Source: Blasia pusilla
Lineage: Eukaryota > Marchantiophyta > Marchantiopsida > Blasiales
Reading direction: 5' to 3'
DNA length: 64,000 nt
NCBI GenBank assembly: GCA_050084515.1
Contig: CM114273.1
Location: 17,980,001-18,044,000 of the forward strand
Both the position numbers and the translations under genes were made by a program. A model generated the notes under the pieces. That model was not told the DNA's origin. It saw only the letters and a list, made by a program, of their open reading frames with translations, and did no database searches. Shown one piece after another: positions 24,040 to 34,899 of the stretch. Position 1 is the first letter of the stretch. Every line of letters begins with the position of its first letter.

Positions 24040-24850
24040 CCTAGTAATCCAGGGAAAACCCCATCGGGTATAACACTGCTCCATCAACCAAGACGTCGTA
24101 GGACTCTGCATCAGTCACTATCGTCTTGGCGCACACCACGGACTCATCTGTAGGATGTCCTGGGTGAATCCTTACCACGACCTCCTGTCGGGTGATAAAT
24201 TGTGTGGTACTCGCTCCACCCAAGGATGTCTATATCCGGAATGGACAACGCTCCACATCGGCTCTCCTCAAGCCCAATCCTCTAAATGACGCTTTCCCCA
24301 ACATCAGGGGTTGCGCTCCTAAATCCAACAAGACGCGCTACGGACTAAAAGCTCTACCTCCATGACTCACCACCTGGAAGACCTCTCCTTGGTTATCTAG
24401 CAACACAACACCAGGAGAAGCCATGGCACGCTCTATCACGGGTCTAGCGAGCATCTCCGCCGTCCTAGCAGCCGCCGCCTGCCATGAATTTGACGTGGAC
24501 GGCCCAAGCATCCGCTCCGAGGGCAGGTCCATCACCTCCTCTGCAATCACCTCTGAACGTGATGCAGGAACTCCAACTCTGCGCTCACATAGTGAAGCGG
24601 CCAGCCGAAAAGCCTCGGCAGGCGTATCCCCCAACATCATAACATCGGAAGCAGAAAATAAAGGAGTGCGGTACACAATGGTGGCCGCCCCCAACAACGT
24701 GCTCGACACATGCCCCTCATGAGCATCAACAATAGGAGTCATTGCACTTGCTTCTCCCATCGCCCTCCGTGCCTGCACACCAGCAACATCACCAACTCTC
24801 CATGAACTTTGATGAGGACCCATCAATGGGGTCCTCATCGCTTCGGACAA
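24040..24850 (-). pseudogene. Linker and retropepsin-like protease (copy B)
   Basis: An open frame from 24,850 to 24,338 with Ala-rich, probably helical text leads into VLLDLGAQPLMLGKASFRG, with the protease D-L-G-A core at 24,314-24,325, and then TSLGGAS and FITRQEVVV. Next comes YDVLVDGAVLYPMGFSLDY, a segment that copy 1 also keeps in part (YPMGFSDG). As in copy 1, the catalytic Asp is followed by Leu rather than Ser/Thr. Stops just before RVLLDLG and before TSLGG break the frame. The methyltransferase begins about 500 bases downstream. Confidence 0.72.
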
Positions 24851-25199
24851 CGTGAAAGACTAAGGAAGCCTAGTCTGTTTTCTGGCTTCCCCTCGCTGTG
24901 GAGCTAACTCAGCGGCTGCTCCACGCGTCACAACTGCGGCGGCCTCCATCAGGGCAACCTCGCACATCCAACCAGGATTCTCCAGATCTCTAGCTGCTCC
25001 ATATGATGTCGATGCCACGAATCCAGCATCGGGTAACCTCAATGCCATAGCGGTAATCTGCTCCTGTAGCTGTTGTATCTGAGTAGCCATCCCAGCCTCA
25101 CGTCTGGCGTCTCCCTCGGCGCGTCTAGGTGGTGGTACTCTACCTCCTCCATGGGCAGCTCCACCACCCTGTCGAGCAACTCCAGCTCCTCGTCCTCCA

Positions 25200-26490
25200 A
25201 CGAGACCACCTAGTGCACGATCTCTAGGCCCATCCGGACCGGAAACTCACTCTGGTGCCCTCTATGGCCCTCGGTTCGGACGTAACTCAAGATGTAAACT
25301 GAAACACCTGGCGCGTGCATGACCATACCTCTGATAATAGTCACACTGATAACCTCCTCGTGCAACACCATCTCCTCCTCCATGTTGAGGTACACGTCCA
25401 TGACCCTGACGAGTGCAATTGCGCTGATGATGGGCTCCACCACATGACCAACAAGTAATAGTAGACGACTACTGCTGTGCCGCATATGAAGGTGCAAGTC
25501 TCTGTGGCACGGCCTCCTGGTATCCTCCCTAAGCTCGTGGTGCCACAGTCGACCTATCTCAGAGTCCACGTTGCTGCACAAGTGGTGCAGACAATCGTGA
25601 CTACTCTCGCCCAGAACCCATGGTGGCTACTCTCTTCTCCGCCATGTTGCGCTCAATGTTCTTGGAGGTCCTAAAAACATCTCTCAACGTAGGGGAGGTG
25701 TTCATAAGAAGCACCCCCTCCCGCACCCATGTCCGTAGGGTCCAGTCCAGCATCGCGTACCATGACTGGTTACCTTGAGCCTCTGTCACCCCCTGAGTGA
25801 CGTTGATCAACCGGCGCAAGCGAGTGTAAGCCTCACACAAACTCTCACTTGGGCGCCTCTGGAAGTCGTGGATGCTCTGCAACTTCTCCGTCCGTACCCC
25901 CTGGTAGCTCGCCCTCAACTCAACAAAGAACTCAACCACAGGGTTGAACCTAGGACGAACCTGACTAGACGGTGCAACTGCTCCCGTGCGAGTGACCCCT
26001 CCTAAAACGTCACTAGTGGAAGAGGAAGTAGCCTCTCTTGACTCCTCCTCCTCATCTGGGAATGGCTCCGTCCATGACACATAATGTGGGTCATAGTAGA
26101 GCCTCCACGCCTCGATCCCACGTGCATATCTTTGAGAGAACTCATGGTAATCGTCCATGGGCGCCCCCTCTAAAAGCGGGAACATACTGTTCCATGCTGT
26201 AAACGGGTTAAACTCTGTAGAGTTCATGGCCCGTTGGGAGTCGCACCAACTCCTAAAATCTGCTATGAAATCGTGCAAATCAATCGTGCCTACTCCACCT
26301 CAAAACCTACGCGGTCCTCTACCCTGGTCGTCCATCTCGTACGCCCAACTTGTAGGACCACTCACAATGTGTAGCGATGTGCTCACAAACTCCTCTACAT
26401 CCTCCCCCTCATTTGATGATGACACAGAAGGAGGTCGAGGTGGTCCCTCACGTGGAGATCCTCGGAACCTCACGCCACTCCGCATAAAAC
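25200..26490 (-). pseudogene. Gag polyprotein with zinc knuckles (copy B)
   Basis: The longest intact piece is 225 codons (26,278-25,601). Landmarks are FVELRASYQGVRTEKLQSI, HDFQRRPSESLCEAYTRLRR and LMNTSPTLRDVFRT, typical of a retrotransposon gag capsid core. An in-frame stop at 26,300-26,302 separates it from the N-terminal part, which reads DQGRGPRRF. Downstream in another frame are a knuckle CWSCGGAHHQRNC and a second, damaged knuckle CDYYQRYGHARARC, in which the second Cys has become Tyr, followed by FSLHLELRPNRGP. Copy C at 58.1-59.0 kb is closely similar. Confidence 0.8.
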
Positions 26491-26599
26491 CTCTAGAGCT
26501 ACTCTCGGGTTCACCACCTCGCCTCTCAAAGTCTTGAACGGACTCCGTGATGACCCTCGTGCCCCTCTCACCCGATCACTCTGAACCTCGTGAGTAATT

Positions 26600-27600
26600 C
26601 CTCAATCACTCATCCCAAACATGCGGCACTCGATCTACACTCTTCCTCCCCGAGACGTGTAACGTGCGGCAACACGCGGCGTGATGAGGCAAATCGACCA
26701 GGCTATCATCTCATCGACAACCTACCCTCAACTCCGGACATCCCACACAGGTCTATGTCCCCTAAACCGCATACGTAAATGATGCTCTCAACATCCACAC
26801 ACCCAATATCCCCAAATAAACTACCCAAATCCCAGAATCCGTCACACGTGCAGGGTAAAGGACTAGAATAGGTAACTTGAACACATGTCGATGTCACTCC
26901 TCAACAACTACAAATCTCGACCCCAACTCGGTCGTGGAGACAACTCCTCCAATCAGAAAGTCATACTCCTCCCGTATTGACGCTGCTCAAAACTCCTCGA
27001 TAGACAGTGCGCTTCCAGCGGAACAGTGCAGCGTTGCGCGCGGCACGGAACGGCTACGAACGGCATGGCCCTCGATGGTGGGATGCGGCACTCGGCGGCA
27101 TACTCTCCTCAATCAACAATAAACTCACACTCTGCTCCACAATGACGGTGCGGCTCCGCGATCGAGACGGTGTGGTGCCGCCACAAGCGGTACGGCGCGG
27201 CAATCAATGGCGTGTTGCAGCTACGGGCGTCACGGCACAATACTCGATCGTCGTCGAGCGGCTACCAATCACAACATAGCAGCATGAAATCAAAACTCAA
27301 ACACCATAATCGGAGCTCATCTTTCATCACTGGTTGATGACGAAACTGCAATGGCGGTGGCGAACAAAACAAAGTACGTGGTGGCGACGCAAGTCAGAGA
27401 ATCAACGAACGTCGTGGAAGACCCTCCACTCCATAATGGCGGCAATGGCAACCAAAGGATGGAAAACGGACGGTGGACCGTTGGTGGACCGTTGACGGTG
27501 ACGGTTGACCGTTGATGGTGACGGTTGTCCATCGATGGCGGACCATTGACGGTGACTATGACGACGACGGCCACCCGTTGGCGTGGCGGCTAGTTTAAGG
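26600..27600 (-). other. Leader region of gypsy copy B
   Basis: GC-richer non-coding sequence between the LTR-like region and gag. Its inner and outer ends align with copy C (57,480-57,640 and 57,640-57,800), but about 700 bases in between are absent from copy C. Near 27,480-27,560 it contains short repeats of 'ggtgacggtt' and 'ccgttgatgg' type. I did not find a convincing tRNA-complementary primer binding site. Confidence 0.5.
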
Positions 27601-28640
27601 TTTGAATAATTTAACCCTAAAAATCGCCTAGCAATGGCAGTTTTGCAAGATTGAGCATAACGTTTTACTCACAACTCCAAATTGTGCATTGTTTGTTGCA
27701 CAACGTGTACAGCTTCACGATCTACGACAATGATGAGAAATTTTTAGAATTGGACATTCCAGTAAAAATTGACAGGGACTGTTGTAAAGCCCAATGTCTC
27801 GTTCTCCTACACAAAATTCAGCAGCGCTTTCTCCCAAAAAAAATGTAAAACTTATAAAAATAAAAATCAGCAAGCTACATGATGCTCCCAAGACCACGAG
27901 CATGGGGCAATCTGCCCCCATACTCAATCCCTATCAAAAATTGGGCAGCGCTTCCGCGCGCCACTCTTCCACACGAAAATCGGTAAATGCAAAGAACAAT
28001 CAAAGTAGTCCTTGCTCCGGTGAGCACTCCCATGAGCCGCTGAATGGGGAACACAGTCCCCAACCTGCAAAAACAACGAGTGACCATTGAGCTCCCCCAT
28101 GAAGCTCTCTCACTCTCTCAATTCTCTCTTTGTAAAGTAAGATCCAATCTCTCTCTACACCATAGCTCTCAAAGGTGTGCACTCTCTCTCATGTCAAACC
28201 AAACCCACTCTCCTAATGAAAGGCTTGGGTTACACTCACAAGGCAAGGGACCATAGCTCCGCCGCCTCATGCCAAGAGGTTCAACAAAGAGAGAATGAGC
28301 TCTCAAGCTCTCTCTCCTTGAGGTATACCCATCCCCTCTCCCAAGCTCTCTCCATGGTAACCTATTCTCCCAAGTCACCTCCTTGGCTCTTGACCTGATG
28401 TATGAGGTCAAAGGTCACTTACCAAAAATAAAAGTCAATCATATACTCAAAATGGTACTTACCTAAAATAGTAAGTTCCTCAATATAGCTCCAAATGAGC
28501 CGAAACGAAGGAGAAAGCTACTCTCTCAGTTTTCCCGGGGCCTCATGAGGTCACCCTCGACCTGCTGGGCGTGTCCTCCACTACTCACGAAGGCGCTCTA
28601 CTAGATCTCACCAATCTATCCTAAAAGACATGATAGAGGA
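27600..28640 (-). repeat. LTR-like region of gypsy copy B
   Basis: About 1 kb that aligns along its length with 56,440-57,480 (copy C, opposite strand) and in part with 6,690-7,130 and 40,895-41,330. The outer edge lies near 28,630, where a 'TGTC' could be the LTR start; the inner edge is not resolved. Recurrence of outer fragments without gag at two other places supports an LTR identity. It abuts the transposase-like gene that begins near 28,650. Confidence 0.65.
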
Positions 28641-28649
28641 GAGTGTGTC

Positions 28650-31600
28650 TACTATATGTTGGGGATTTTGGTTCAAAACAACATCTTATGATGGAGTGCA
28701 TGTAGATATAAAACCTATGGTACATGATCGAATGATTGGGAAACTTTGGATATGTGAATCACATATGCCTAGGCTAGTTTATAACCTACTACAAATGAGC
28801 ATGTGCTTATTGAAGGCGCCTTTAGGCATAGAGAGTGTGCTTACAACTCCATTCTTGGAGGTGGGTTTAGGGACCTGTGTTGTGAGCAATGCTTCAACAT
28901 TCCCAAAATGGGAGACTTCAGAAAGAGAGCATATCAAAGTGTGAAATCAATCCACAAACGTGGACTTAGAAGTACCCTAATGAAAATTTGTTTTGATTAC
29001 TTGACTATCCCAGAGCTCAGAGAGGCTACCTAAACTGCATTAAGAGGCAGAAGACTTGAGAGGTGGGAGCTTTAGTGCATGTGTAGGCAATTGTGTGCTC
29101 TAAACACTAGAAAGAAAATTCGGATGTAATGTTATATGAGATGACTAATAGGAGAGATATCCTTTCCTTTTGTCGGAATATCATCACAACTTGGAAGAGA
29201 GGAGCCTTTAGTGGAAAATCGGCACTTTGGGATTTCCTAATTGATGTAGGAAGAAATTTGAATAGATGGGAGAGGAGCTTTCATTATAGTAAAGGAAAAA
29301 AAGCAATCAATCAGGCATTATTACAGTATGGAGGAAGACCAGTGGCACACTTGATGGCTATGAATCTTTGTGCTCCAAGTTTGAGAACTTCAACAAGAGA
29401 GATCCAAGCTGGTACCTTTCCGTGTAGGGATGAGAACTAAAATCTTTGTTGAGATAGCAAAGATATATGAAGCTACCAAGGCCAAGTTGGGGATTGAAGG
29501 GGAAGTACCTGTCATCCTTGTTGAGGATGAAACGCGTATCAAACCTAGAGCTGTTGGATTCTCAACATCCACTCTTCTGAGCACCATTAATCTGATCGGC
29601 CCCCTTGTATGAGGAGAAGCCTAGATTGATGGTTCCGACTTAGACGTTGAAGGAGTCACAGTAATATGACATAGGTGGTTTACGGAGTAGCTGTAGTAGG
29701 ATTATCTAACCCTATATTGCATCAAGGTACTGGGTATCCTGATGCAATATAGGGTTTAGGGTTTTTTTTAAAAGTCTATTAATAGAAATGAAGAAACATA
29801 GGTAAAAACCCTAGTTTTCACGAGTAGTGAAATAGTCGGGAGCCGCAGCGGTAGCGCATTCTCGTATGTCGAGTTATCTCCATATTCAGGTTCCATCGAA
29901 GCTCTTCTGTGAGCGCACGAACGGACTAGGCCACTTTGTATCTCTAAGTTATGTAAAGATTTCAGTGATTTCGTCACTTTCTGTTTTCTCACAAGAGCAT
30001 CGAGCAAGGTTGGGGAAAATGTCCCTCGATATGTCCTTGTTATGATTTTTTTTTCCAGACATTTAATGTGTAGATCCGTTCTTTTCTAACAAATTATTTC
30101 CATATTGATTCATTGTGTAGGTGGGAAGCAAAGTGGAACACCTTAGTTGGATTTTGTGGTGAGGAGGACAACCATATGTGCTCATTTGGGCTTGAGGTGA
30201 AGGTTGGTGATGGAGAGGAAGGGTACAATAATAATGTCTCTACCTTCCAATCGAATGTGTGCGGTATTTATGCACGAGTTGTTATAGTGAATCCACTTCA
30301 TGAGAAATTTCCTAAGCTTGCACTTTGTTATATTCCTACGTATAATACATTCAAGGCTAGTTGGGTGAGAGAACATTGGGATATGATGAAAAGGTATTGC
30401 GACGTGGAATGTAGAGTGTCTTTTGGTCCCCTTATTGGGTATGCTAGTGATGGGGATTCTCGTAGGCATAAATTGATGATGGAGGATTACTTGGGCAAAT
30501 ATGGAGAGGTTGATAGGTATTTTTTGGGTGGGAAGGTTGGATGCTTTCAGCATCAATCCTCCCTAATGGTGACATTTACAATCTTGGAGATCAAGACCCT
30601 GCCCATAATGGTAAGAAGGCTATAAACACACTAGATGAGTCAACCTTTAGCATTAGGACATCATATAGCTACATTAGAGCATGTTATGTTGGTTTTCAAG
30701 CATTACTCTTTTGATGAGCACAAGCTTAATTTTGATGATGTATGTCGAAGAGATACACGGAATTGGGTTGGACCTCAGAGGATAGCTAGTAGACAAGTAA
30801 AAAAACTGTTGAGACATTTGGGGAAGATGAGAGATGTTCTCCATGAACAAACTTTGGGTACTCGATTATATCTAGAGTTTGAGGTAGATTATATAGATAT
30901 TTTATTTTCTCTATCCTTGGGATTGCATGAGCGCATTCGATTACGCGGGAAAGTGTCTTTCTTCCTACCGTTATGGAGACTTTGGTTAAGGCATAGGACA
31001 CACTCTATTGCTAGAAATTGTGCAGAGTTCTTGGAGAAGAACATGCATAGCCTAGAAGCATTTCATGACATTCAGATTTCTTGTCTTTACGTGGTCTTGC
31101 TCATTTGCCTATTATGAGATAAGTTCTCCACCTTGCTTGTTCCCCTACTCTTGGTAGGATCTGATTGTTGTGAGCTTTTCTTCTCTAAGGTAGGAGGAAT
31201 GAGTAGTCATGAGAGAAGTTACAATTTTGGCACATTGTTGGATTATGATGTTGGTTTAAACAGATTGGAAACGTTTGAGGTTGGGGATGAAGGTCTGAAA
31301 GTGTGGCGTCATAAGAAGCAAATATTTGGCATGATCTCCAACCCTTAAAATATAGTGAAAAACTTGTTGATCTAGGTGATTACTCACAGGTTGGGACTAA
31401 CAAAGTGGTAGTGGAGGCCTTGAAGGAAGCTTTACAGCAGGCAAGAAATATGTGTGTTATATTGCAGATATGTCCACATCCCAGTGTGAATGAGGCCGGG
31501 AAACTTTGGTGGGACAGACCTTGGGATGGTGAGAAGAACACTTGGTTGAAAGACTGCCAAGATTTGGAAATAGCTTCAACAAATCTAGAAGTAGATTTTA

Positions 31601-32390
31601 AGTTGGATGAGACCCAAGACAAACACAGTTGTGTTGATGGAGTTAGAGACAAAATTTGTAATGATTTAGAACCTTCCCTCAATTTCAACAGAGACATATC
31701 CATGTGGGATAAACCTGATGATGGATTGATCCTCCCCGATGACACTAACACAATAGATGATGGTTTACCAGACATAGATGTAGTTGGTCATGAATTGAGA
31801 CATGTCATGAGTGAAGTTGTACAAGATTGTGCAGTGGATCATATTCAAGTCCCTAAGAAGATAGATCCTACACTTACATATGAAGGCAAGATCATTTATA
31901 AATCCACATTAGTAAGTCAACTCTTGGAAATCCAATGTTATCTAAAGACAAGCTTCTTAGGGTAAAAAGTTCTTTGGCCTTCAGTTTTGTGAGACCTCCA
32001 TCCAATGCATTCTTGACATAGGTAGTATTTGTGCGGTCTTGTTTAGAGAAGAATGTCTATGAAGTTCCACCTTTGGAGCTGCAATATCCAGGAAGAAAGG
32101 GAAGATAAAGAGGGCTATCCCTGTTGCCTGTATGGACAAAGGATACATTTACAAGATTTGGATAGGGAACGTGCAGAAATTGAGGAAGAAAATCGGAAAG
32201 ATTTATGCAAAATTGAGGACATGAAGTACCTTTAGATGAGAAGAGAATGCCAAAACATTACACTGACGATGGAAGTGAGGGAGAGGGTGTTGAGTGTATG
32301 TTTAATTGGTTTTCACTTGTAAATAATAGTGAGTCCGAATTACTTATGATAAGAATGACGTCTAATGGATTGAGTTACAGATGGTGATAG
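28650..32390 (+). pseudogene. Decayed transposase-like gene, family not recognised
   Basis: A string of plus-strand fragments appears to come from one long protein: GFWFKTTSYDGVHVDIKP (28,664 on), GFRDLCCEQC, GDFRKRAYQS, IYEATKAKLGIEG then VILVEDETRIKPR (to about 29,548), VVIVNPLHEKFPKLAL, YASDGDSRRHKLMMEDYLG (about 30,437-30,493), KLNFDDVCRRDTRNWVGPQR, GSDCCELFFSKVGGM (31,150-31,203) and YKSTLVSQLLEIQ. The acidic residues in EDET and SDGDSRR, and the late 'GSD..E.FFS' motif, look like parts of a DDE-type transposase, which is an inference. Frameshifts, stops and an inserted copia LTR at 29,552 disable it. I recall similar anonymous multicopy proteins in seed-free plants but cannot name a family. 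Confidence 0.5.
29552..30040 (+). mobile_element. Ty1/copia-type solo LTR
   Basis: Begins TGTTGGATTCTCAACATCC at 29,552, immediately after the coding text VEDETRIKPRA of the transposase-like gene, whose coding resumes near 30,117. The first 160 bases match 37,337-37,502, which follows a copia RNase H remnant; that shows it is an LTR. A hairpin with perfect 17-base arms lies at 29,708-29,756. The right end is uncertain (30,010-30,090), and no target site duplication was found. No internal copia sequence is present, so it is a solo LTR. Confidence 0.7.
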
Positions 32391-33225
32391 CTTGTGTTAC
32401 AATGGTGTACAAACAAGGCATAAAGGATGTGTGGGTATTAGACCCATATGATAGGAAAGTATCGGACTCTTTCTTAAAAGAGAAAAAAACTTCATAATCA
32501 AGTATGGAATATTTTATTTTTGAGCAAATAAATGTATTTAAAAAAATTTAAAGATTATTCCTTTTTGTATATATATAATTAAAAAAGGGTTTTAATTATA
32601 AGAGTATAATCTTATTATAATAAAGAGACATCAATTAAGAATTCCCCCAAAAAACTAAAAGGGGCTTAAATTTTTTTAAATAAATATATAGAGCCTTATA
32701 AAAGGGTGCACATGATGTATAGAAGAGTCTAGGTGACATCCCCAAGCTCCAACATAAACTTCTTCAATGCGAATATGAAGGCACACACGAATTAATCTCA
32801 TAGATGGATTTTCTCCCCATCCCTTACGCATTTTATAATTACTTTCTCCCTACCCGTCTCGAGTCAATTGTGGGTTTCATGTATTCGATTATGTGAGTCT
32901 ATTTTGTAGGAAACCCCGATGGGTTTTAAATCATACAATCTTTTTATTGAGGCTAACCATTTTCTCAAAGGCTAGGGTCACCTCAAGGATGTCACAGTAC
33001 ATACGCCCCATATACCATGTACGGCTAGGCCCTTATTTGACCCTCTCTATTTTCAGTCAACTTAATTAAAATATGCCTATAAAAAATACCCTTCAATAAC
33101 TTTTTAGTTATTTTTCTACCTATTTGAACCTCCCTTTCTTAATTGAGGTTTTTTTTTATAATCCAAAGAACCATATGAAGCATAAGTATTAAACATCTAC
33201 CACAAAAATTATGGATTGTTACTGG

Positions 33226-33802
33226 TGGACACTCTCCAAGAGCCCACCCAAAAATTGAATTAAAAATAGAAGACCACAAATATGATCTTAGATTTTTAGT
33301 TATATCTTGGAGTAAAAGATAACCGTCCAAGCATGAAATTACATTACCAAAACCAAGCCTACCAAGTTTCATTCCAATCCAGTGGTGAAAACAAATCTTG
33401 GCCCAAAATGAAGGAGAAGAGTGAAAAGAAGCTAAGTGAATCCCCACTTCAAGCCCTCTTCTCCCACTATCTCCTTGCTTTCTTGGTCTTGATTTTTAGT
33501 CACAAGCTCAAAAATCATGAAACTTTGTGAAATTACGTCCCCATGCTTTTGCAACGTAGGGAGAAAAATAGATTCTCCAAATGCTCACCTAGAAATTGAA
33601 TTGAAAATGGAAGACCATAAATATAATCTTGGATTTGTAATATCATCCTAGAGTCAATATTAGAAAATCCAAACCGTGCGTGTGGGAGATTAAATTATCA
33701 GGACCAAGCCTCATGAGTTCCACTCCAATCCAATGGTGGAAACAAAATTTGGCCAGAGATTAAAGAGAAAAGTAAAATAATCCAAATGAATCCCCACAAA
33801 TG
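33226..33802. repeat. Degenerate direct duplication, about 220-base units
   Basis: Units at 33,226-33,446 and 33,573-33,802 share 'aattgaatt.aaaat.gaagaccacaaata', 'accaagcct', 'ttccaatccaatggtggaaa', 'ttggcc' and 'gaatccccac' in the same order. They are separated by about 125 bases and are substantially diverged. Confidence 0.7.
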
Positions 33803-34241
33803 ATCCTAAATGTAACAACATCCCTTTGAAATTAAGTAGAGGAGGGGATCACCGGAAACAAGCCCACAATATACTAATATCAAGATTTTTTTATATTCTA
33901 TTATTGATATTTTCTTTGGAATTGGATAGCTACTTGCAACTTTTGACTTTATTATCAAAAAATTTAGAGGGAAATTTCTTCACCCCATGCAACTTTCGTC
34001 CAAAATATGAAAAAAATTTCCCCATTTTTGAAGGGCCTTTTTTACATCGACTTCATATTTTTAATTTCCCCCTCCCTTGAGTAAGTTCGACGAAATTCCA
34101 AAAAAAATCCATTGCCAATAAAAAATAACCTTAAGTCCCTTAAGTTTGACGCACGTTGTTGTTGACTTTTCCTTTAGTGACATCCCCTAGGGGGTCACAC
34201 ATTGGTTCGAGTACTAATCCAAGTTTTGGTAGATTCATGCG

Positions 34242-34309
34242 GGTTAATATTAATATTTTTAGTATGGTTAATATTAATATTTTTAGTATGGTTAATATTA
34301 ATATTTTTA
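34242..34309. repeat. 24-base tandem repeat, nearly three units
   Basis: Units start at 34,242, 34,266 and 34,290, each built of GGTTAATATTAATATTTTTA plus GTAT; the last is truncated. The copies are identical over the shared length, so the array is recent. Confidence 0.9.
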
Positions 34310-34899
34310 ACCTTTAGAATTAGGACATTAGAGGAACTACTTACATAGCATTCCTTTATCCAAACTTGCTACTCTAAGATTCACGCATCCATGAAACTAT
34401 CCAAGAGTAATTAGGGTGGGTGCACATTTTCCTAGCAATAAACCATGATCCAAACATGAGTCTCCTATATTCACCATGGTGAAGAAAGAAGAACATAAAC
34501 GTTACATGTACGTGAATCTAACATGAAGAAGGGGTGGAAAATTTTAAGTTAGTATTTTTTGGAATGGGAGCCTTAGAGAGTAGGAAGAAGGATGTGCATC
34601 ATTTCATAACTATTGAGAATCACACACACACACACAAAAACTAACACAAACTATAGTCAAGATAATCGTGCTTAATTGACTAACCAAGATTGAGCTTTCC
34701 TAATTTGTGTCAGTACCAAATGTGGCAATTTGTGTGTCAAATGAGCTTGACGATAACTCAATCTTGAAAACATCGGCCTACGCTTGGCTTGCATCGGCTT
34801 GTATCAGGCCTGAATGTGGATCTTGCATGGGCTAGATACGAGCGTTCGTATAACCCGCATGTGGGCTCCTCATAAGCATCAGAAATGCGTATCAAAAAG

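Larger units (their letters stand above)
20964..28640 (-). mobile_element. Ty3/gypsy-type element with DNA methyltransferase, copy B
   Basis: Minus-strand order: LTR-like region (28.64-27.6 kb), leader (27.6-26.6 kb), gag with zinc knuckles (26.5-25.2 kb), coiled or linker region (25.1-24.4 kb), retropepsin (24.36-24.04 kb), C5-cytosine DNA methyltransferase (23.76-22.63 kb), reverse transcriptase and RNase H (22.5-20.99 kb). It ends within or just after RNase H; no integrase or 3' LTR is seen. The frame is broken by several stops and at least three frameshifts, so it is inactive. Fragments of the same family are at 16.5-19.7, 34.9-35.9 and 56.4-59.1 kb, and LTR-only fragments at 6.69-7.13 and 40.9-41.3 kb. 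Confidence 0.85.
32391..34899. other. AT-rich, repeat-bearing spacer
   Basis: No recognised gene. It contains a degenerate direct duplication (33,226-33,446 and 33,573-33,802), a 24-base tandem repeat (34,242-34,309), a short CA run near 34,621-34,637 and an interrupted palindrome at about 34,178-34,199 (GTGACatCCCC...GGGGGTCAC). Confidence 0.5.

Noticed and set aside
20964-28640. Idea that the methyltransferase is a host gene inserted by chance into copy B
   Set aside because: Copy 1 has the same protease-to-methyltransferase junction, so the fusion is ancestral to both copies.
29840-29905. AGCGGTAGCGCA followed by GGTTCCATCGA inside the copia LTR, tRNA-like boxes
   Set aside because: The B box departs from consensus, the arms do not pair, and it is inside an LTR.
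34203-34222. GGTTCGAGTAC B box-like text
   Set aside because: No A box at suitable distance and no tRNA fold.
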